Assembly: GCF_040954835.1 (NCBI RefSeq)
Contig: NC_090698.1
Span: forward strand, 66,719,284-66,783,283
Source of the DNA: Lepisosteus oculatus
Lineage: Eukaryota; Chordata; Actinopteri; Semionotiformes; Lepisosteidae
DNA: 64,000 bases
Reading direction: 5' to 3'
This document shows positions 12,701 through 21,700 of this stretch, piece by piece. The position numbers and the translations under genes were made by a program. The notes beneath the pieces are model-generated. The model worked only from the letters and a program-made list of their open reading frames with translations, had not been told where the DNA came from and made no database searches. Position 1 is the stretch's first letter. Each line of letters starts with the position of its first letter.

Positions 12701-15700
12701 TTCCGATTGCTTCCCATCATAATGTCATGATTTGAACTGTGGTGGCCGCCCGATTTAATTCCACCGTATCATAGAAATTTTTTGACTGTCCCGCACTCTA
12801 GAATTAAAAAGCTGTCAGAGATATTCCACCAGGTGGATCTATTCAGGCGGGTAATCAACATTTCCTGGGGATTTTCCCCAGTGGTAAAATTGAGGCGTTA
12901 ATTAACAGTAGTTTTTGGAATGCGCCATTAAATTGGCAACAAAAAGCCACGGTTTGGCTTGGTAAAGTATAATTGCTAACGATAAGAATAGAAGTTTAAA
13001 GGGTAATTGAGACCCTTAAAGTAAATCTGTTTTTCCATGCAGCATGTGATGTGCCTGGGAGACAGTGTAGCTTATCTCTTCATCATGGTTTTTAAGGCAG
13101 CTGAGATGTGAGGGTCATTCTGTAGCAGTTGTTGTTGTTGTTGTTGTCATTATGAAGTAAGAACCATTTGTACTTTTCAAAGACTGAGTCACTTTTATTT
13201 TCATGGCCCTTTTATGTCTGTGTTGCCACATCAACCTCCATATATACTAAGACCAGAAGCAGCATTTAATCAGATTGCTTTGTCCTTAGTGTGGTGTTTC
13301 GGCCTGTTCAGCAACAGGTATGTAGTAAATCAACATCTTTTTTGTTTAAAGCCCAGTGAATAATTCCACATGTCCCCATGAGTGGTTGGCCCATGTTGTT
13401 CAAACTGCAAGAATTCAAAACCTGCTCATCTCAAAATTATGTGGAAGACCAATGTGTGTGCAGAAAAGTTGCCTGTTTTTCTGACATTAATTTCTTTCCT
13501 GTGCTGTTTGGTAGTGTTATTTAGAATGCAGATATCAAGTGCAGCTTGGATTAAACAATCAAGGCAAAAACACATTATAAACCAGATTGTTGAATATAAA
13601 GTATTGTTGTCATGATTGTGTTTCCTGATAAGGTTTTGCTTTCAGTGCAAAGCACTCATTTTGTAGCAATGTTCTTTGACAGAACCTGGATGGGATTTGT
13701 TTAATGTTTTGGTGCAAACTAGTTATCAGTAGTTTATCAGGTTTCATGATGAGTAGATAGAAAATCAGACAGTGTTATTTTTATCCTACCAGAGCACTGG
13801 ATCACCAAAGTAGGAACACTAATATTTATGTTAATTTCCTACTAATGTTAATTACCCTATTTACTCTAGAACAGTAGTTAGATAAATAGATGGAAAAAAT
13901 TTGTAAAAATTCTAAGAACACCGATGTTGCGCTCATGAGCTGTGCTGTGGAAGGTCACACTGTAAAACTGGCATCTTCTGTTAGGCCACGATAGTAGTGT
14001 AGTGCACACCTCTTAGTAACTGCAAAAAAGAGCTATGAAAACGTTGAAAATTTGCAAACTGGGGGGGTTTGTAAATCAAAGGGTGGGCGCTTTCATCAGA
14101 TTAGAGGTGTTATCCAAAGCGTGCTGGCTGAACTCCACTCGCGGCTTGCACAACGCGGCAAAGCTACCCTTTAATCCAGCTGATAAGGAGACGTCTCATT
14201 TCTCACCCTGATCTGCCGATGGACGCAGCCTGCAGATTTTAAGAACAGCCCCGCGTCACGCAGGTGGGTCCGCCTGTCAGTGGTGGACGGTGTGGGGCTC
14301 CTCATGCTGTATATGTAAAGCATTTCAGGATGAAGAGCTGTAACAATGCAAGGGCTTCTTATAAATTACCGGCAGCAAAGCTGCAAGCCCCCTCAGCCAC
14401 ATTAACAAATAGAAGGTTTCGGGTCATTTTTATGGACGCTGTGATGAATGTGGGAAGTTTGTATTGTTTAAGCTGCGGGCTTTCGTGGGTGTGTGCTTCT
14501 ACACCAGACCCGTCTGGGTGGTGTCGTGGCTCGGGGTCGAGAAGTGACCGCACGTTTCGGTTTGCGCCCACGTCTCTGCCCACCCTCGGCCGGCCGTGGC
14601 GGACGGCCAACGCAGCCCGCAAGGAAACGTCGGCCGGCGCGGTGACCTCCTCTGTCCGGCATGTGCGCTCCGTCGCTGCTGCGAGGCAGAGCAAGGGCAT
14701 ATCTGACAGTTCAAGTGGACAAATGCCGTTCGTTTCCAGTAAGCAAGGGCTTATCTGACAGTTCAAGTGGACAAATGTCGTTCGTTGCTAGTAAGCAAGG
14801 GTGTTTTCTTTCAGGAACCGAAACGAGCTTTGTAGTGCTGGCGCATCCTGCAGCTGCTCCTAACAATAACCTTCCTCACTTGAACGTTCAGCTGAAATTA
14901 AATTGGTTCGTTATTCTGGTAGGCTTCGTTTCTTGCTGCAGTCGTATTTGCTTCGATGTAGTTGTTTTTCGGCCCTTCAGTATTGACCGTCCGAAAAACT
15001 GTCTTCTAAAGACAGACCCTCTTGGGTCAGGAGAGTGTGATCCTGTGTGGCGGACGCACACGTTTTTGCTGAAGGGCTACACAATCGGTTTTTGATCTTC
15101 AACTTGTTAAAATGGCGGCATAACAATAACAGATCATCAAAATACGCATTACACAAAACTGTAGTGTTTAGGGTCTAACCTGCAATCAATTAGCAGATAT
15201 ATTAATAACAATTTTCACAGGTGATAGTTTGTTTGATGGACAAATGGCTTATTTGCAGTTGGTATCTAACCCCCAGAGAGAATGTGTATGTTTGTGGTTT
15301 ACTTCTAGTTGTATCCAGTGTCTTGAATTAATTTCCTCCTGAAAGATGGTTAAGTACGTCAGTTTATTTTTTTCCCCACTTGAGTGTTAAAACTCCAGAC
15401 CAGATGTGGACTCAAACGAAGAGACTTACAATAACATGGTTTAATAAATTTGTTATTGTGAAAGGTGTAATGACATGATTGAACAACATAATTGATTTAG
15501 AGGAAATATGTTCACATCATATACAGTATACCATTGTACAGATTGGCAGTATAGAGTAACATAGTACATTTACAAAAGTAACGAAAACAATATTTATATT
15601 ATATGAGCGTTATTAAGAGACGTGTTTGTAATGCAATTGTTCTGTTTTTGGTTCGTGCCCAAAACTTTCATGTGACATTTTAACTACATCATTTTCTCTA

Positions 15701-18700
15701 TATTCCTGGCTTTTTCTTGGTCATTAGACACAGGTTTGTTAAAGCATTTCTGGCTTTAAGAAAATACTCCCACAGCAATAAGAATATATCGAAAAAGAAA
15801 TGTGAGATAACCATACTGTACAGAAACCTACTGGATGTTTTTAACAATCTAACAATGTAACGTGTTTTCATACTGGAGGTTTGTTGCTCTACATTAACAA
15901 CGTAATTTGTTTTTGATCAAAGATCACGTAAAGCTGGCAGTATTTTATTGAACTCATTAAGTTGTTAATTGAAACCTTGTTTTTGTGGTTGTGGTCAGGC
16001 TGCCAGGAACAGTATTTAGAAACGATTGCAAATGATAGGTAGTTATTTTGTGCGTCTACCATTTAATTCCTCGGCCACGCTAACAAGCAGTTAGGTAGTG
16101 CTTTGCATGAGAGAGTTTAAAACTAGTTTATTGTCAGCCATTTACAAATAAAGGGGGAGTTAGGTTGTGTACACATATGTTGAAAATTGCAACAGATCTT
16201 AAACTTACAGCTTTGTAATTTCATCCAGCTGGTGTTACATTGCCTTGCATGTCTTAGAGGAAAAAATGTTTGTACAAAGAGTCTTTGCTGTTTCAGTGGG
16301 AGTAATATTTCAGCACTGTCCTGTGCGGCCTTTATTTCTGCAACACAAACACAAGAAAAATTCTCCTGGAGTCACTCTGTTCCTTGGCTTTTGGGATTAG
16401 AAGTGGTTTTCGTCTATTTTTAGAGCTGTGAAGTTATTACCCATTGAAAATGGAAATATCATTAATTACAGTTTGGTTTTTATTTCTATTCACTCTACCA
16501 GATGAAGATTTGTGACATTGAAATGTCAGCTGGCTTATCTGACCTGAGCCAGCTGCCTGCATTCTCACTTCCTTTCAGTCTTTTTGAAGGGCTTTGGGCA
16601 GTTTTCCTAAAACATGTTGTGAACGGAGTACTTTCCTTGTAAGAAAACTGCAGACAAAAGGTCAGGAAGTTTCACAGATCTTTCTGGTTAAGAATTTCAG
16701 TGGTATTAAAAGTCGTTGAAATGTTTATTAATTTTTAAGAGCTTGTATGTAGCATTAGGAGTTTATATTTATTTAGTAATACAGGTGGTAAAATGGAACA
16801 TGAAAAACATTTTGTAGCATTAGGCTTCACAACAAAATAGAAGACTTTGGACAGAATTGGGATTCTCATTTTTTAATATGAGGCACAAGATGAAGTACAA
16901 TGGAGCACTTTCTTCGAACGTGTCAGTGGGAGAATTGCACAGGTTTATAAATTAGTAGTCCTCCAAGACCTTTTATAATGACATAATGCTGTATCTAACA
17001 ACATTGGTAGAATTATAGAGATATAATACTTCCAGAAAATGAATCGTTTTTTTGTAGATGCAGAGGAACATAGCAATGGTATAATTGCAACTCTACATAA
17101 ATTAAAGGTACAGGTGGGTCTCAACAATTGAGAGAGTTCGATGCAGAGAACCATTGCAAATAGCCAAATATACATATAACCACGTCCACCCCTGTATTGT
17201 CGCTTAATGTACTACAGTAAGTAGTATGTATAGTTAAAACGCATAAGTCTATGGTAATAGAAGTATTAATGCATTGGCTTTAAGTTAATAAAAAATAAAA
17301 TTGATCACTGTTATTTGTGTTAGTTGATCACAAACCTATAGTAATCAGCTAAAAGAAACAGCATGAACAGAATGCCTGCATTTTGCGCTGCCCCTGTGAG
17401 TAGCACGTCCCACTGTACTGCTTCAGGCACTAGAACAGCGAGCCTGTGAAGTCATCTCCAGCCTGTCATTCCCCACCCTGCTGACACAGAACCTGGAGCA
17501 ATCTCGTTACAATGTAGAAGCAAGACTGGGTCGAGGCGCAGATGCTGGGTGGTGGGTACCCGGGCAGGGGGCAGGGAGAGGCTCACTCACTAATTCACCT
17601 CACTGTCCCTGCCCTGCAGTGGCTTTGTCATTAATTTTTACACGTCTGAGCGGCCTGCTAAAAATCTCCCAGGTCATGTTTTGTTTCAGGCTGAAATGAT
17701 ACTGTTTTCAAACTACAGGACCTTTGACGTGTCCTGAGGGCCTGGAGTGGTTGCAGTCTGGTTGCTTTCTTCCGGGCTGCCGGTAAAGCAGCAAAATCAC
17801 CCTGGTAGTGTGATGACCAAAACTTTCACCGCAGCGTTCCAGCTGACATGTTCTTGTCGCAGGTGGCATGGTGGTGTGGTAGTTCGCAGTACAGTACTGC
17901 CTCGCCACACTAGGTCCCTGGGATCAGCTCCTGGGGTGCTTATGCGCATGAGGCTGCATGTTCTCCCCAGGCTCACGTGAGTTTCCTCCGGGTGCTGCTG
18001 TTCCCCCACACAGTGCAGAGACAAACTAGTAGGCTATTCGGCCTCTGGGGAAAATTGGCTCTGGTGTGAGTGTGTTGGTCTGTGTCTGTCTGTCCTGTGA
18101 GCCTGCCTTGCATCCGTTGCATGCTGGGATAGGCAGCCCTGTCTTGGATACTGTGGTTACAGAATAGATAGATGGATCTGCTTGTCACAGCGTCACTTCA
18201 GTAAACTTCTAGAACTGTGCTTGGACTTAACAGAACACAAGCACTAAATGCCAAACAGCTTGCCCCTCTGAAAGGCAGCCCACAGAGAAGGGAAAAAAGC
18301 AAAAGAGGGACTAATTCCGAAAGAAATGGTGAACGATCAAATGCAGCTGTCCAGGCGGACGCGGACTGTTTCTGCGCTATTTACAAGCATTCTGTTGGCC
18401 TTTCCCACACCACGTGGCTGATAAAAGTGAAGAGTCCATATAAACTCTGAGATATTTCTCATGCATTGTTTACTCCAGTCCATTACCACCCATTTGATAT
18501 TTAAAATGCACATTCTTGGCACCTTGGCACCTGAGTGTAATATTTGCCGCTTCTATGTGTAAAAGGACTTTTTCTTTAACCACACTCCCACCCCCAAGTC
18601 TCCAGTGTAATTAAAAATAAATGAGACAATGTAGTGTCAGTATAAACCCTCTCCATCTGCTGTAAGCACAGAATTAACTAGAGTGATGCCTAGTATGTAT

Positions 18701-21700
18701 CTGGTGCGCAACGGCCCAAGTCAGTGTCTTGGGTGTCTTTCTTTCTCCTGTGTCCAAATGCAAATCCAGTGAAGGGGGTTCTGAATTCCGAAGCCAGACT
18801 GAGTTAAAAAAAGCTGGAGAAATGTGCAGTGTCTCTAATGGCCCTAGCTGGGGAGCAGGTTGCCGTGGGAGTCAGCCTTGAAAACCTCCCATTCCTTGAC
18901 TTCCTTCTTCAGCAGGGAGGAAAAAAACTGTACTTATATATTGTCAGCGCTGGCCTTAGCACTTGTTTCCAGGAAGCCTTGTCCAACATCAGTAAACGAG
19001 TAAGAGGACAGTGTCGATACCTGAATCGTACCTGTTTCGTGTGAGTGGAGCAGCAGTCTGTTCAAAGCTTTGGCCCTGGAAGGGTGTGGATTCAAATGTT
19101 GGTTGGGACACTGGTTTCGTTCCCTAGAGTTGTCTACATCGGTCAGATTGCTCCGGGAAAAATGCCCTGTTACATAAACAAGTAACAAGCGTCACCTTAA
19201 AAGAGAAGACAGTGAAGCGTTTGGAAACCGTCTCCTGTTTCAAACACGAGAAAGGCTTCTGACCTGCCGAATAACGGTCTGGGGATTGTCCGCCCATCGC
19301 TGCTCTTTTCTAACCACGGGTTCGAGTTGCATGCAAGAAAAAAAATCACTGAATCAAATTGCAAAATATTTTTCTCTTAACACATCCTCTGTATCTGCAA
19401 ACAGTTTTTTGTTTTGTTTTTTCAGTTTCTTCTCCTGGCGTTGCCATTAAGTTCAGCCCCATGCCACACGCAGTAATGTTCCTCTGGTTGTCCCTCACGT
19501 GATGTAGTGATAACGGGTCTGTGTGGCCAAGTTGTTCTCCAGGTTGTCGTTGTGAATGAATGTCTCACAATTGATTTGTCTGGTTAAACGGAGCTTTAGT
19601 GTTATTATTACCTGCAGGAACAGAATTGCAACAATAAGCCTGATAAAGAACCTGTGAAGAATCAGGAACTCGGACACAGGAAAAAAGAAAAAAAATAGGT
19701 TTATTAAACTGTTTTTTAAGATTCCGTAGCAGAATGTATCCCACAGTAGTTGTGATTCTTTCCATGAGGATGCTTTCTATGAGTGAAAACAAGCAATTGA
19801 GAGACAATCCCTTTACATTAGTAAGTTTGCTGTTTAATTGTTATCTCAACGGCCTTTTATTCTCTTTTTTTTGCAGTCAGACAGGCAATGTAAAAACTGT
19901 GGTGTTACCTGTGATGTACCTTAATGAGGTAAGACCATTTTCACTATTTTGTGCCCCATTAGTACTGTAGTTTATTGTTGTGAGATTGCCAGGTGATTAT
20001 TCTGATGTCTGTAAGAGACAGTATTTTAAAATTAACAGTGCTTCACATACTGTATGCTTTCATTTCTGATAGCAGAAAATCCATCAAAGTTATAATACCG
20101 GTCAACAATTTATATAAAAGCCACCAGCACAGCTACACGTGGTCTAACACATTTGCCTTCAAATACATTAAAACGGTTTTGTAATTAAAATGCAATGTCA
20201 ATGCCTGCAGTCCACTGTCATCATTATAATTATTATTATGGGAGGCTTTAAAATGCAACAAATGCTACTGGGTCCAGTGCTTATTTGTTGCATATTTAAT
20301 GCCTCCCAGTCTATAATCCATGCTTTTTTTTAATCCATAAACTTCCTGTTATTGGTTTAAAATTGCTGCTCTACAGCCTCTGTGATGTTATCTGAACAAC
20401 CTGTAATATGCTACTGTTAAATAAGCCTACAGGCAAATTAAATCCCGTTTAAAAAAATTGTAATGAGAACCTTGCAGCTCTCTTCTCTGTAAAGTTACTT
20501 TCTCTTTGACAGAGCTTTGTGTACATGAATGCTCAACTTTTGTGTAGTAAATTTACAGTGCTGACAGCAGATCTATTTGTACAGAATGGCTTATACTGCA
20601 GTAGCCTGAGTGAAGTACCTTGCTCAAGGGTATATAAGTACACTGTCCCATCCAGGACTTGTAACCTTTAGAGCGTTTTACTGTCCCATCTGTTGTGGCT
20701 ATATTCCATGATCCCAAAGCCAAATTGTTTAGAAAATGCAATGTCAGTAAAAAAGCAGACTGAATGTCTAGTTAAGAAATAACTGCCCTTCACCTTAAAA
20801 GAGCAGACAGTGAAGCGTTTGGAAACAGTCTCCTGTTTCAAACACGAGAGAGCCTTCTGACCTGCCGAATAATGGTCTGGGGATTGTCCGCCCATCGCTG
20901 CTCTTTCCAGCCACAGATTCAAGTCGCATGCAAGAGAAAAAATCACTGAATCAAATTGCAAAACACTCTTACCACCGAATCTGTGGATTTTAGTTTTTTG
21001 CTCTCACATATTCTTTCTATCCGCAAACAACCACTTTGGAGAAAAGGTTGTTTTTTCAATTTCTTCTCCTGCCTTTGCCATTAAGTTCAGCCCCATGCCA
21101 CACGCAGTAATGTTCCTCTGGTTGTTCCTTACATGATGTAGTGGTAACAGGTCTGTTTGGCTGGTTCTATGAGGTATTTAGGAGTAAAATGGGCACAGAA
21201 ATAGCCTGGAATAAATATTATTTGCTGTACTGCCAAATTAGAAGACTGACCTTAATTGGTTATCTCAGCTGAGTAGTATCTGGTCATGCTTTTTGCTTTT
21301 GCTCAGGCCATCTTGACTAAGGTTGCTGATATTGTACTGCAGGAGCTCCATAAAACTGGTGCAGAGCATTATACCTTTAAGCCAAGGGCTCATGGAAATG
21401 CCCGAGGATGCTATAATAAGTGAAAACAAGGGTTTTTAAGTTCACTCTTTCATATATTTTCATTTTATGCCGTTCCTTTATAATTGTGTTTCATTACAGA
21501 GAACAAGTGTGGTGAAAAGTCCAATTTGAATTCACAGAAACATTACTTTTGAAGATTCTGCTAAGTAATTTTGGAGGGATTTTTTTTTTATTGCTTTGGC
21601 TGACGTTCTCCAGCTTTGTTTTGTAATACAGCCCTCTGTCCCTAGCTGAGCTGTCCAGACCAAAAGAAATTGCTTCCAGGTTTCAAAATGACACGTGTTG

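Noticed and set aside
14264..14766. 164-codon plus and 135-codon minus frames in intron 9
   Set aside because: Both cover the same CpG-rich patch on opposite strands and have no domain; stop codons are simply scarce there.
21300..21540. A second copy of gene A exon 10 expected if 19.2-21.2 kb were a tandem duplication
   Set aside because: No similar coding sequence was found about 1.6 kb downstream of exon 10, so the direct repeats are treated as separate insertions.
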